DNA from: Paractinoplanes rishiriensis
GTDB lineage: Bacteria > Actinomycetota > Actinomycetes > Mycobacteriales > Micromonosporaceae
Direction: 5' to 3'
Length of the DNA: 64,000 bases
Assembly (NCBI RefSeq): GCF_016862375.1
Contig: NZ_BOMV01000039.1
Coordinates: 62,001 to 126,000, forward strand
The notes under the pieces were generated by a model. That model was not told the origin of the DNA. It ran no database searches and worked only from the letters and a program-made list of their open reading frames with translations. Both the position numbers and the translations under genes were made by a program. Positions 42,025 to 50,416 of the stretch are shown here, piece by piece; the first letter of the stretch is position 1; the number at the start of each line of letters is the position of its first letter.

Positions 42025-43605
42025 ATGAACGACGAAGCTGCCGAATCGCGGGGCCCGTCCGGTCCGTCGCAGGACGTGCCGGCGACTTCCGAGCCCGCCG
42101 CCAAGACCGCTCCTCCGGCTCCCGGGCCGGACCCGACCCCCACCGACTCCTCCGCTTCGTCTGCTTCGCCGGCTTCCTCCGGTTCGCCGTCGGCGGAGCC
42201 GCCGACCGAGGAGATTCCGCCGGCTTGGACGCCGCCTCCCGCCGGGTCCCCTGGTCCCTCTTTCTCCAAAGACCAGCTCGTACGCCCGAAGGAGGGCCGG
42301 TACGTCGCGGGCGTCTGCGCCGCGCTGGCCCGGGCCACCAACACCGACCCGGTGCTGTGGCGGGTCCTGGTCACCGTGCTGGCCATCATGACCGGCGTGG
42401 GCCTGCTGCTCTACCTGATCGGCTGGCTGGTCATCCCGGGCGAGGGCGACCGCGTCTCGCCGATCGAGTCGCTGCTCGGCAAGGGCCGTTCCGGCATGTC
42501 GCGGATGTCGATCATCCTGCTCGCGGCCGGCGCGGTGATCTCGTTCGCCTTCATCGTGAACGACGGGATGCGGGCCAGCCTGCTCGCGGCCGCCGTGATC
42601 GTGGGCGCGATCCTGCTGATCAAGCGGGGCGGGCCGCAGCGCACCGAGGCCGCCGCCTTTCCGCCGCCCGGAACCGCGCCCGGCGAGCCGGCCACGGCAC
42701 AGTTCGGGGCGGGTTACCCCCCGCCGGGCTACACCGCGCCGGGTTTTGCTGGGCCGGGCTTCTCTGGGCCGGGCTTCTCTGGGCCGGGCTTCCCTGGGCC
42801 GGCCGCGACCGCACCGCCCTCGGAACCGGTGACCAAGGCCGACCCGCTGATCCCATCGGCACCTCCGGTCCCGCCGATGCCGCCGATGGCACCGCCGAGC
42901 GGCTACCGGCCGCCGTTCGCGCCGCACGGCCCGTGGGGTGGCCCGGCGCACCAGCCGGTCGCGCCGCCGCAGCCACCCCGCCCGCCGGCGCCGCCGAAAC
43001 CGCCGCGCGAGCGCTCCAAGCTGGGCCGGCTCACCTTCTTCGGGGTGATCATGGTGCTCGGCGTGATGGCCGCGATCGACATGGCCGGTGCCAGCATCGC
43101 GGTGTCCGCCTACTTCGCGGCCGCGCTGGTCACGATCGCGCTCGGGCTCATCGTGGGCGCCTGGTTCGGCCGGGCCCGCGGGCTGATCTTCCTGGCCCTC
43201 CTCACCTCGATCGGCCTGCTGGTCTCGACCGGTGCCGAGCGCTGGGGCGGTGAGCTGGGCAACAGTGTCTACCGCCCGCAGACCGCCGGCGCGGTGGCCG
43301 ACCGCTACGACTTCACGGTCGGCAACGCCACCCTCGACCTGCGCGACGTCGACTTCGCCAACCAGACGCAGGACGTCACGCTGACCATGAAGGTGGGCCA
43401 GATCCGGGTGCTGCTCCCGCCGAACGTCGACGCCACCGCCGACCTCGACCTGCAGAACGGCCGGGCGATGGTCTTCGGCAAGGAGTTCGAGAGCGGCGAG
43501 GCGATCAGTGAGTCGCTGTCCGACCAGGGCCTGGACGGCGCCGGTGGCGGCACGCTCAAGCTCAACCTGCAGATGGACACGGGCAACGTGGAGGTGATCC
43601 GGTGA
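42025..43605 (+). CDS. PspC/LiaF-like envelope-stress membrane protein
   Basis: A 526-residue membrane protein. A Pro/Ser/Ala-rich N-terminus (1-85) is followed by a PspC domain (VRPKEGRYVAGVCAALARATNTDPVLWRV), membrane segments, a Pro/Gly-rich loop with GPGFS repeats, more membrane segments, and a C-terminal beta-rich LiaF/DUF2154-like region (NATLDLRDVDFANQTQDVTLTMKVGQIRVLLP). LiaF-type proteins modulate envelope-stress kinases. Divergence from a PspC-kinase/regulator pair suggests it is part of the same sensing circuit. The stop overlaps the next start (GTGA). Confidence 0.84.
   Translation: MNDEAAESRGPSGPSQDVPATSEPAAKTAPPAPGPDPTPTDSSASSASPASSGSPSAEPPTEEIPPAWTPPPAGSPGPSFSKDQLVRPKEGRYVAGVCAALARATNTDPVLWRVLVTVLAIMTGVGLLLYLIGWLVIPGEGDRVSPIESLLGKGRSGMSRMSIILLAAGAVISFAFIVNDGMRASLLAAAVIVGAILLIKRGGPQRTEAAAFPPPGTAPGEPATAQFGAGYPPPGYTAPGFAGPGFSGPGFSGPGFPGPAATAPPSEPVTKADPLIPSAPPVPPMPPMAPPSGYRPPFAPHGPWGGPAHQPVAPPQPPRPPAPPKPPRERSKLGRLTFFGVIMVLGVMAAIDMAGASIAVSAYFAAALVTIALGLIVGAWFGRARGLIFLALLTSIGLLVSTGAERWGGELGNSVYRPQTAGAVADRYDFTVGNATLDLRDVDFANQTQDVTLTMKVGQIRVLLPPNVDATADLDLQNGRAMVFGKEFESGEAISESLSDQGLDGAGGGTLKLNLQMDTGNVEVIR
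42736..42795 (+). repeat. Four 15-base tandem repeats encoding GPGFS
   Basis: Units beginning 42736, 42751, 42766 and 42781 vary around GGGCCGGGCTTCTCT and encode PGF(A/S/P)G-type pentapeptides in the extracytoplasmic or linker region of the PspC/LiaF-like protein. Copy number may vary between strains. Confidence 0.8.
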
Positions 43606-43955
43606 AGCCGCACCGCACCGACGGGGTTTCGCTGAGCTTCGGGCTGATCTTCCTGCTGATCGCGCTCTGGTGGGCGCTGTCCCGGGTCGTCACCCTGCAC
43701 CTGCCGGCCGTCGGCTGGGTGGTGGCCGGTGGCCTGATCGCCTTCGGGGTGATCGGCCTGCTCGGCGCGATCCGTTCCGGCCGTCGTCCCGCCCCGGCGC
43801 CGGTGGTCGAGCGGCCGGCCGAGCCGGAGATCCCCGGCGACCTGCCGCCCGAGATGCACGCCTCGATCGTCCGGGAACTCCTCGAGGAGCCCGGCGAGCG
43901 GTTCCGCCAGGAGCACCCGGACCTGACCACGGAGCCGACGCAGAAGAAGGACTGA
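43602..43955 (+). CDS. Small two-helix membrane protein
   Basis: A 117-residue protein with two hydrophobic segments (SLSFGLIFLLIALWWALSRVV and AVGWVVAGGLIAFGVIGLLGAI) and an acidic, Pro-rich cytoplasmic tail ending QKKD. Function unknown. The GTG start overlaps the LiaF-like stop by 4 bases, so it is translationally coupled and probably a partner or regulator of that protein. A strong hairpin follows. Confidence 0.75.
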   Translation: MKPHRTDGVSLSFGLIFLLIALWWALSRVVTLHLPAVGWVVAGGLIAFGVIGLLGAIRSGRRPAPAPVVERPAEPEIPGDLPPEMHASIVRELLEEPGERFRQEHPDLTTEPTQKKD

Positions 43956-43977
43956 GCACGTCAACTGGTGGATGGTT

Positions 43978-44012
43978 GCGCCGCCCGCGGGGAACCTGCC
44001 CGCGGGCGGCGC
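43978..44012. terminator. Strong hairpin terminator between operons
   Basis: GCGCCGCCCGCGGG (43978-43991) and CCCGCGGGCGGCGC (43999-44012) form a perfect 14-base stem with a 7-base loop. It lies between the small membrane-protein gene and psd, 15 bases before the psd start, so it could also affect psd expression. Confidence 0.8.
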
Positions 44013-44026
44013 AATATGCTCGGGTC

Positions 44027-45271
44027 ATGACCCCGTACCCCGCCGTGTCCAAGGCTCCCATCGTCGGCATCGGCAGCACGGCCGCTCGCGCCCTGACCGC
44101 CGAGTTCGCCCGGCACAACGAGGCCACCTCCGCGCTCGTGATCGGCGCCGACCACGCCTCGCTGGTGGTCGCCGCAGCGGTCGAGGCGCTGCTGCCCGGC
44201 GACATGCTGACCCTGGTGGCCGGCGAACGCAGCACCGCCGAACTGCTCCGCGACCACATCAGCGGGCTGGGCAGCTGGATCGCCGACCGGGTCAAGGTGG
44301 TCGACACCGTCGACGAGGCCCAGCCGGCCGACGTGGTGATCGTCGGGGAACCGGTCACCGGCACCGCTCAGGACGTCCGTACGCTGCTAGACCGCCTCGG
44401 CAAGTACGTGACCGAGGGTGGCGTCGTCACGCTCGCCACGCCCGCTCTGCCCGGGCGCACCGGCGGTGCCGCGGCCGAGTTGTTCCGGCAGGGCGCGCTG
44501 TTCGGGGTGGGCTCCGACCTGGTGGTCCGCAACCAGCCGCCGCTGCGCGTGCACAGGCTGCGGTTCACCGCGGCCGACCCGCGGGCGGCAGCCGGCCTGG
44601 CACCCGCGTACCGGCCGTCCAGCGTCCCGGTCACCCGGGGCATGCACATCGACTCGAACGGCGTGGCCGCGGCCGGCATCGCGCTCGGCCTGGCCGCGCT
44701 GGCCCGCACCGCCCGGCCGCACTCCCGGCTGTGGCTGCTCCCGGCGCTGGCCGCCGCGCCGGTGGCCGCGTTCTTCCGCGACCCCGAGCGGGTCGTCCCG
44801 GCCGATCCGGACGCGGTCGTGGCGGCCGCCGACGGCAAGGTGCTGTCGGTCGAGCGGATGACCGACGAGCGCTTCGGGCCGGGCGAGTTCCTGCGCATCG
44901 CGGTGTTCCTGTCGGTGCTCGACGTGCACGTCAACCGGGTGCCGGTGGCCGGCCGGGTGACCGACTACTTCGTCGAGGACGGCGGCTACGCGAACGCGAT
45001 GACCGCGGCGGCCGAGCACAACGTGGCGGCGTACACGGTCCTGGACACCGAGCGCGGCACCGTGGTGGTGGCCCAGCGCACCGGCCTGATCGCCCGCCGG
45101 ATCGTGCAGCGGGTGCCGGTCGGCACGCTGGTGGCCCGCGGCGAGCGGATGGGCCTGATCCGGTTCGGCTCGCGTACCGACGTCTACCTGCCGGCCGACC
45201 GCGCCGAGCCGCTGGTCACCGTGAACGACAAGGTGATCGGCGGAGCCTCGGTGATCGCCCGCTGGCGCTGA
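44027..45271 (+). CDS. psd: Phosphatidylserine decarboxylase with extra N-terminal domain
   Basis: The C-terminal ~210 residues are a short-form phosphatidylserine decarboxylase making phosphatidylethanolamine. AFFRDPERVVP, ADGKVLSVE, FLSVLDVHVNRVPVAG and the self-cleaving LIRFGSRTDVYLP (Gly381-Ser382) are present; the pyruvoyl group forms from that Ser. The first ~190 residues (VIGADHASLVVAAAVEALLPGDMLTLVAGE) look like a Rossmann/methyltransferase-like domain without a clear SAM motif, which is unusual for short psd proteins. It is convergent with pssA, the preceding step, across a shared terminator. Confidence 0.85.
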   Translation: MTPYPAVSKAPIVGIGSTAARALTAEFARHNEATSALVIGADHASLVVAAAVEALLPGDMLTLVAGERSTAELLRDHISGLGSWIADRVKVVDTVDEAQPADVVIVGEPVTGTAQDVRTLLDRLGKYVTEGGVVTLATPALPGRTGGAAAELFRQGALFGVGSDLVVRNQPPLRVHRLRFTAADPRAAAGLAPAYRPSSVPVTRGMHIDSNGVAAAGIALGLAALARTARPHSRLWLLPALAAAPVAAFFRDPERVVPADPDAVVAAADGKVLSVERMTDERFGPGEFLRIAVFLSVLDVHVNRVPVAGRVTDYFVEDGGYANAMTAAAEHNVAAYTVLDTERGTVVVAQRTGLIARRIVQRVPVGTLVARGERMGLIRFGSRTDVYLPADRAEPLVTVNDKVIGGASVIARWR

Positions 45272-45280
45272 CCGGCACGA

Positions 45281-45310
45281 AAAGGGCCGCCCCGTGGGGG
45301 GCGGCCCTTT
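45281..45310. terminator. Bidirectional terminator between psd and pssA
   Basis: AAAGGGCCGCCCC (45281-45293) pairs with GGGGCGGCCCTTT (45298-45310) around GTGG, a perfect 13-base stem with A and T runs on the two sides. It can stop transcription from both convergent genes. Confidence 0.88.
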
Positions 45311-45328
45311 CGCTTGCTCAGGGGTGGA

Positions 45329-46291
45329 TCAGGCGCGCCTGGCGCGGGCCCACATGACCGGGCCGCTCAGTAGGTACGCCGCGACGATCACCACGAACGT
45401 GAGACGCGCGTCGACCAGGGCACCGACGGCCGGCAGCAGCCACATCCACGGCGGGAGCTTCACGAGGCGGGCCAGCTTCGCGTACGGGAAGCTGGAAACC
45501 ATCGCGAAGGCGAGCAGCGCGACGCCGCCGAGCAGGGCAAAGCCGGGCAGCGGCAGGCCGATCAGCACGGTCACGGCGAGCACCGCGGCCGCCATGGTCG
45601 TCGGCACGCCGGAGAAGAACTTGCCGTCCTTGGGTGAGACGTTGAAGCGGGCCAGCCGGATCGCGGCACAGCCGGCCACCAGCACGCAGGCCACCGCGGC
45701 GGCCGGGGTGGGCACGGTGTGCGCCAGCGAGGCGTACACGACCACGGGCGCGGCCAGACCGAAGGAGCACATGTCGGCCAGCGAGTCCATCTGGGCGCCG
45801 AACGGGCTGGACACGCCCAGCCGGCGGGCCAGGGCACCGTCCAGGCCGTCGAAGGCCACGCAGGCAACCAGGCAACCGGCCGCGGCGCGGATGTCGCCGG
45901 CCATGGCCAGGAAGATCGCCAGCAGGCCGAGGCCGAGACTGGCCAGGGTGCACGCGTTGACCAGGGCAAAACCGACACGCCGAGCAGTGGTGTGCTCGCC
46001 CGGGAGCAGCGAGACGCCCTCCGCCTCGACCACCGAGGCGACGATGGCGGGAGCGGCCAGATGTGCTCCACCGGGGGCATTCCGGGTCGGGTGCAGCTCG
46101 GCGCCGGTGTAGATCACCTCAGCCCGGGTGGCCGTGGCGGCCCGCCCGGACTCGGCGGAACGGCGGCCCACCCGCACCAACAGGGCCTGCCGCGCCAGGG
46201 TTCCTCCGCGACGCAGACGGCCTGCCCAACGGCGTCCGGCAGGACGGGGACTATCCGTCGTGCGATGCCGGCGCCAAGGGGTACTCGGCAC
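45329..46291 (-). CDS. pssA: CDP-diacylglycerol-serine O-phosphatidyltransferase
   Basis: Makes phosphatidylserine from CDP-diacylglycerol and serine. The CDP-alcohol phosphotransferase motif D-G-x2-A-R-x8-G-x3-D-x3-D is exact in DGLDGALARRLGVSSPFGAQMDSLAD. Six to eight membrane helices follow the motif region. The GTG at 46291 is chosen because GGAGGAGACAC directly precedes it; an earlier GTG at 46327 has no such signal. The first ~90 residues are Arg/Ala-rich and not part of the enzyme fold. Its product is used by the convergently encoded psd. Confidence 0.92.
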   Translation of the reverse strand: MPSTPWRRHRTTDSPRPAGRRWAGRLRRGGTLARQALLVRVGRRSAESGRAATATRAEVIYTGAELHPTRNAPGGAHLAAPAIVASVVEAEGVSLLPGEHTTARRVGFALVNACTLASLGLGLLAIFLAMAGDIRAAAGCLVACVAFDGLDGALARRLGVSSPFGAQMDSLADMCSFGLAAPVVVYASLAHTVPTPAAAVACVLVAGCAAIRLARFNVSPKDGKFFSGVPTTMAAAVLAVTVLIGLPLPGFALLGGVALLAFAMVSSFPYAKLARLVKLPPWMWLLPAVGALVDARLTFVVIVAAYLLSGPVMWARARRA

Positions 46292-46384
46292 GTGTCTCCT
46301 CCATGGGATCGGTCTGCCCACCTGCACCTTTGCGGTGGGTTATGGCCCCGTAGCCCGCCGCACACGCGGACCCCGGTTTTTCGG

Positions 46385-46445
46385 GGTTACACCATTGCAC
46401 AGCCGGACGACCTTGGCGATAGATCGACCGACCACCGGTGTAACC
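46385..46445. promoter_or_regulatory. Inverted repeat upstream of pssA
   Basis: GGTTACACC (46385-46393) and GGTGTAACC (46437-46445) are exact inverted copies 43 bases apart, in the 224-base gap upstream of pssA. They could be paired operator half-sites or, less likely, a long hairpin. Confidence 0.35.
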
Positions 46446-46515
46446 GGCGTTGATCCGGTGTTGTTCCGGGCGGGCAGAGGGATCAAGCGCTGCGCACCCT
46501 CTCCTTGTGATGAGT

Positions 46516-47421
46516 TTAACTCGCTCGCTCATCATCGATTCGATCTATGGCGTCCCGGGCCGAGTCGGTCAGCTCGAGCGCCGCCGCCTCCTCCCGGGTG
46601 AACCAGCCGGCCGCGGCGGTGGATCCACCCGCGGCCTCGCTCACTACCGGTTCTGTCGGCACATCCACGAAAACCCTGAACAGCGCCCGGATCACGTGCC
46701 AGTCGACCGGCACCCCCTCGGGCCCGACGGCCGCCGGGTTGTGGTGGTGCTCGACCCGGAGCAGAGTCGTCACCCGGCCGCGCTGCGATGTCTCCTCGGC
46801 CAGTTCCCGGGTCAGCGCCTCCTCAGCGGTCTCACCGTGGTCGGTGCCACCACCCGGCAGATGCCACCGTCCAGAACCGGGATACCCGCTGGCGATCCGA
46901 GTAAGCAGGACGCGCCCCGCCGGGTCGGTAACCACCCCATAGGCCCCGAAGCGCTGGTGGCGCTTCACCTCGTTTTCATGAGGCATATCTGCCTTGTCGG
47001 CCAGTTCGGCGGTGGACGGGACCTCCAGCGCAACCGCCGTGAAGTGCATCAACGGTTGCTTCTCGACCTCGTCCGGCGCGAGCCACTCGACCAGGTCGGT
47101 GGTGCCCTCCGCCTCGTTGCGCAGGGCGCCGCCCTCGACCGACACCCGGTAGAGGATGCGGTCGGTGTGCTCCAGGTTGTCGTCCGGCAGCCGGAACACA
47201 TCCGCGACGACCGTGTGCAGGGCGTCGACGCGTACGGACAGACCGGTCTCCTCGCCGAACTCCCGGACCACCGCATCCGCCGGATGCTCGCCCTGGTCGA
47301 CGCCGCCGCCCGGCAGGGTCCAGAGGCCGGGGAACGCGCTGAGCTCCGAGTTCCGGGCGAGCAGCACCCGCCCGGACGCGTCCCGGCAGATTCCGTACGC
47401 CCCGACCCGCCTGATCTTCAC
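46516..47421 (-). CDS. Double-Nudix hydrolase (downstream copy)
   Basis: A 301-residue protein with two complete Nudix domains. The first box is GGGVDQGEHPADAVVREFGEETGL (from about residue 38), the second GGGTDHGETAEEALTRELAEETSQ (from about 189); both keep the metal-binding REx2EE pattern. Each domain would hydrolyse a nucleoside diphosphate linked to another moiety, substrate unknown. It is overlapped at its 5' end (4 bases) by a paralogue of the same two-domain design, so both are made from one transcript. Confidence 0.87.
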   Translation of the reverse strand: MKIRRVGAYGICRDASGRVLLARNSELSAFPGLWTLPGGGVDQGEHPADAVVREFGEETGLSVRVDALHTVVADVFRLPDDNLEHTDRILYRVSVEGGALRNEAEGTTDLVEWLAPDEVEKQPLMHFTAVALEVPSTAELADKADMPHENEVKRHQRFGAYGVVTDPAGRVLLTRIASGYPGSGRWHLPGGGTDHGETAEEALTRELAEETSQRGRVTTLLRVEHHHNPAAVGPEGVPVDWHVIRALFRVFVDVPTEPVVSEAAGGSTAAAGWFTREEAAALELTDSARDAIDRIDDERAS

Positions 47422-48389
47422 CCGCTCAGCGTAGTGAGCCTCGCTCGCTGGAGTGCCTCGGCGGTCACCTCGGTCAGGTGGTCCTCGGGCAGCGCCAGCA
47501 CGGCGCGCAGCGGCATCCAGCGGGCCTCGGAGGTGGAACCGCCCACGTCCTTGACCGCCACCTCGGTGGGCTTGTCGACCACGACGCGGTAGAACGCGCG
47601 TACGCCGTGCCAGTCGATCGGGTAGCCCTCCGGGCCCAGTGACGCGGCGTCACGGTGGCTGGCCACACCCAGTAGTTCGATGAGCCGGCCCTCCTGACCG
47701 GTCTCCTCGACCAGCTCGCGGATCAGCGCGGTGCCGGGCTGCTCGCCGTAGTCGGTGCCGCCGCCGGGCAGGTGCCAGCGGCCCTCGCCCGGGTAGCCGG
47801 GTGCGATCCGGGTGAGCAGCAGGCTGTTCTCCTGGGCGTCGGTGGCGATCGCGTATGCCGCGAACCGCTGCGCCCGGTGCAGCCCGTCCGGCCCGGGATA
47901 GGCGTAGAACGACGGGAAGTCGGGCGCCTCCTCCGGCCGCAGGTCGGCCGACGCGGCGCCGAAGCCGAGCGCGGCCGCCGTGAACGGCCGGAGTTTCAGC
48001 TTTTCCGCCTCCTCGGGGGCGTGCCAGCGGGCCAGGTCGGTCGGGTGGCCGACGCGGTCCACCAGGTTGCCGCCGCGGATCGACACGCTGTAGATCAGGC
48101 GGTCGGTGTGGATGGTCACGCCGCGGTGCGGCATGGAGCGCATGTCGGCCACGACCTCACGGAGCCCGGTGACCGCGACCGACAGTCCGGTCTCGGCCGC
48201 CGTTTCGCGGACGACGGTGTGGTTGGGGTCCTCCCCATGGTCGACTGCGCCGCCGGGGAGCGACCAGACGCCGGGGGTGCCGGAACGGCTCGAGGCACGA
48301 ACGAGCAGAACGCGGCCTTTGTCGTCGGTGGCGACGGCGTAGGCGGCGATCCGGCGGAGCGGTTCAAGTGCGGGGGTCACGGGCGGCAT
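47418..48389 (-). CDS. Double-Nudix hydrolase (upstream copy)
   Basis: A 323-residue paralogue with two Nudix domains: LPGGAVDHGEDPNHTVVRETAAETGL (from about 44) and LPGGGTDYGEQPGTALIRELVEETGQEG (from about 213). The first box has the normal Glu residues with Ala in a variable place. The linker PDFPSFYAYPGPDGLHRAQRF is Tyr/Pro-rich. It shares layout and an ATGA overlap with the downstream copy, suggesting duplication of an already fused gene. Possible roles are clearance of oxidised or modified nucleotides; not determinable here. Confidence 0.86.
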   Translation of the reverse strand: MPPVTPALEPLRRIAAYAVATDDKGRVLLVRASSRSGTPGVWSLPGGAVDHGEDPNHTVVRETAAETGLSVAVTGLREVVADMRSMPHRGVTIHTDRLIYSVSIRGGNLVDRVGHPTDLARWHAPEEAEKLKLRPFTAAALGFGAASADLRPEEAPDFPSFYAYPGPDGLHRAQRFAAYAIATDAQENSLLLTRIAPGYPGEGRWHLPGGGTDYGEQPGTALIRELVEETGQEGRLIELLGVASHRDAASLGPEGYPIDWHGVRAFYRVVVDKPTEVAVKDVGGSTSEARWMPLRAVLALPEDHLTEVTAEALQRARLTTLSG

Positions 48390-48421
48390 TCTGCCCGGAT
48401 TATTTTAACTCCAGAAAACGT

Positions 48422-48439
48422 CTGTCAGATTCCTGACAG
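48422..48439. promoter_or_regulatory. Palindrome upstream of the Nudix pair
   Basis: CTGTCAG-ATTC-CTGACAG is a perfect 7-base inverted repeat, 33 bases upstream of the first double-Nudix start. Its position suits an operator overlapping the promoter. Confidence 0.4.
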
Positions 48440-48606
48440 GGGGATGACGCCGCGTAACCGCAGATCAGAGCGTTGACGCACACACGGAGCACCCGGGCGG
48501 TTACCCGTCGTGTCGGTAATATCCGATCTTGTGGGGGACCGAATTCAGGGTCGTATCGGGGCAGTCACCGAGGTCGCCGAGCCCTCGCGGCGGCCAGCAT
48601 GGAGGC

Positions 48607-48858
48607 ATGACTGAAGCACCCTACCGCCGCCTCCTCCGCCCACTCGACGACCGCATCGTGGCCGGCGTCTGTAGCGGGATCGGCCGCTACTTCGGCGTCG
48701 ACCCGGTGCTGATCCGGGTCGCGTTCGCCATCTTTGCCGTGGTCACCTGGGGCACGGCGCTGATCGCGTACCCGGTCATCTGGTTCTTGATGCCCGAGGA
48801 GCCGCCGGCCACGCCACCCGCACCGACCCCCACCTGGTACCAGCCGCCGACCGTCTGA
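48607..48858 (+). CDS. Small PspC-domain protein
   Basis: An 83-residue protein that is little more than a PspC domain: YRRLLRPLDDRIVAGVCSGIGRYFGVDPVLIRVAFAIF, then a hydrophobic segment ending YPVIWFLMPEE and a Pro-rich tail. Likely a membrane-associated stress or regulatory protein; function not established. ATG at 48607 is chosen because it begins the conserved domain; GGAGG lies only one base upstream, so initiation may be weak or leaderless. It abuts guaA tail to tail with no gap. Two other PspC proteins lie about 6 kb away. Confidence 0.8.
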   Translation: MTEAPYRRLLRPLDDRIVAGVCSGIGRYFGVDPVLIRVAFAIFAVVTWGTALIAYPVIWFLMPEEPPATPPAPTPTWYQPPTV

Positions 48859-50406
48859 TCACTCCCACTCGATGGTGCCCGGCGGCTTGCTGGTCACGTC
48901 GAGGACCACCCGGTTGATCTCGCGGACCTCGTTGGTGATCCGGGTGCTGATCCGGGCGATCACGTCGTACGGCAGACGGGACCAGTCGGCGGTCATGGCG
49001 TCCTCGCTGGAGACCGGCCGCAGCACCACCGGGTGGCCGTAGGTGCGGCCGTCGCCCTGCACACCCACGCTGCGCACGTCGGCGAGCAGCACCACCGGGA
49101 ACTGCCAGACGTCGCGGTCGAGCCCGGCCGCGGTCAGCTCCTCGCGGGCGATCAGGTCGGCCGCGCGCAGGATGTCGAGACGCTCGCGGTCGACCGCGCC
49201 GATGATCCGGATGGCCAGGCCGGGGCCGGGGAACGGGTGCCGCTGCACCATCTCCTCGGGCAGGCCCAGCTCGGCGCCGAGCGCGCGCACCTCGTCCTTG
49301 AACAGGGTGCGCAGCGGCTCGATCAGGGCGAACTGGAGGTCGTCGGGCAGGCCGCCGACGTTGTGGTGCGACTTGATGTTGGCGGTGCCGGTGCCGCCGC
49401 CGGACTCGACCACGTCCGGGTAGAGCGTGCCCTGCACCAGGAACTCGATGTGCCGCTCGGCGTCCAGCTCGCGGGCCGCGGCCTCGAAGGTCCGGATGAA
49501 CTCCCGGCCGATGATCTTGCGTTTCTGCTCGGGGTCGGTCACCCCGGCCAGATGGCCCAGGAACGTGTCGGCGGCGTCCACCACCTTGAGCCGGATGCCG
49601 GTGGCCGCCACGTAGTCCTTTTCGACCTGCTCGGCCTCGCCCGCGCGGAGCAGGCCGTGATCGACGAAGACGCAGGTCAGCTGGTCGCCGACGGCCTTGT
49701 GAACGAGCGCCGCGGCGACCGCCGAGTCGACGCCGCCGGACAGCCCGCACAGCACCTGCTTGTCGCCGACCTTGGCCCGGATCGCGGCCACCTGCTCGTC
49801 GATGATGTTGGACGACGTCCAGGTGGGCTCGATGCCGGCGATGTCGTAGAGGAAGCGGCGCAGCATCTCCTGGCCCTGCTCGGTGTGCGCCACCTCGGGG
49901 TGGAACTGCACGCCGGCCCGGCGGGCGGTGAGATCCTCGAACGCGGCGACCGGCGCGCCCGGTGTGGAGGCGGTGACCGCGAAGCCCTGCGGCGCCACCG
50001 CGACGCTGTCGCCGTGGCTCATCCACACCGGCAGGTCGGCGGGCAGGTCACGCAGCAGGGTGCCACCCTGGGCGGACAGAACGGTACGTCCGTACTCCCG
50101 CGCGCCGGTGTGCGCGACCGTGCCGCCGAGCGCCTGTGCCATGGCCTGGAAGCCGTAGCAGATGCCGAAGACCGGCACCTCGTTGTCGAACAGCGCCGCG
50201 TCGAGGCCGGGCGCGCCCTCCTCGTAGACGCTGGACGGACCGCCGGACAGGATGATCGCCGCCGGGTCCTTGGCGAGCATCTCGGCGACCGGCATCGAGT
50301 GCGGCACGATCTCCGAGTAGACCCGCGCCTCGCGGACGCGGCGGGCGATCAGCTGGGCATACTGGGCGCCGAAGTCGACGACGAGGACGGGACGCGGAGT
50401 ACTCAC
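48859..50406 (-). CDS. guaA: GMP synthase (glutamine-hydrolysing)
   Basis: Converts XMP to GMP. The 515-residue length is normal. The class I amidotransferase domain starts RPVLVVDFGAQYAQLIARRVRE, with catalytic Cys in VFGICYGFQAMAQ and the His/Glu pair in GVQFHPEVAHTEQG. The ATP-pyrophosphatase P-loop is CGLSGGVDSAVAAALVH, and the C-terminus ends with RVVLDVTSKPPGTIEWE, the family signature. Start GTG at 50406. It lies 10 bases downstream of the subtilase gene; guaB and guaB3 are 5-7 kb away. Confidence 0.96.
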   Translation of the reverse strand: MSTPRPVLVVDFGAQYAQLIARRVREARVYSEIVPHSMPVAEMLAKDPAAIILSGGPSSVYEEGAPGLDAALFDNEVPVFGICYGFQAMAQALGGTVAHTGAREYGRTVLSAQGGTLLRDLPADLPVWMSHGDSVAVAPQGFAVTASTPGAPVAAFEDLTARRAGVQFHPEVAHTEQGQEMLRRFLYDIAGIEPTWTSSNIIDEQVAAIRAKVGDKQVLCGLSGGVDSAVAAALVHKAVGDQLTCVFVDHGLLRAGEAEQVEKDYVAATGIRLKVVDAADTFLGHLAGVTDPEQKRKIIGREFIRTFEAAARELDAERHIEFLVQGTLYPDVVESGGGTGTANIKSHHNVGGLPDDLQFALIEPLRTLFKDEVRALGAELGLPEEMVQRHPFPGPGLAIRIIGAVDRERLDILRAADLIAREELTAAGLDRDVWQFPVVLLADVRSVGVQGDGRTYGHPVVLRPVSSEDAMTADWSRLPYDVIARISTRITNEVREINRVVLDVTSKPPGTIEWE

Positions 50407-50416
50407 CCGGCGAAGT

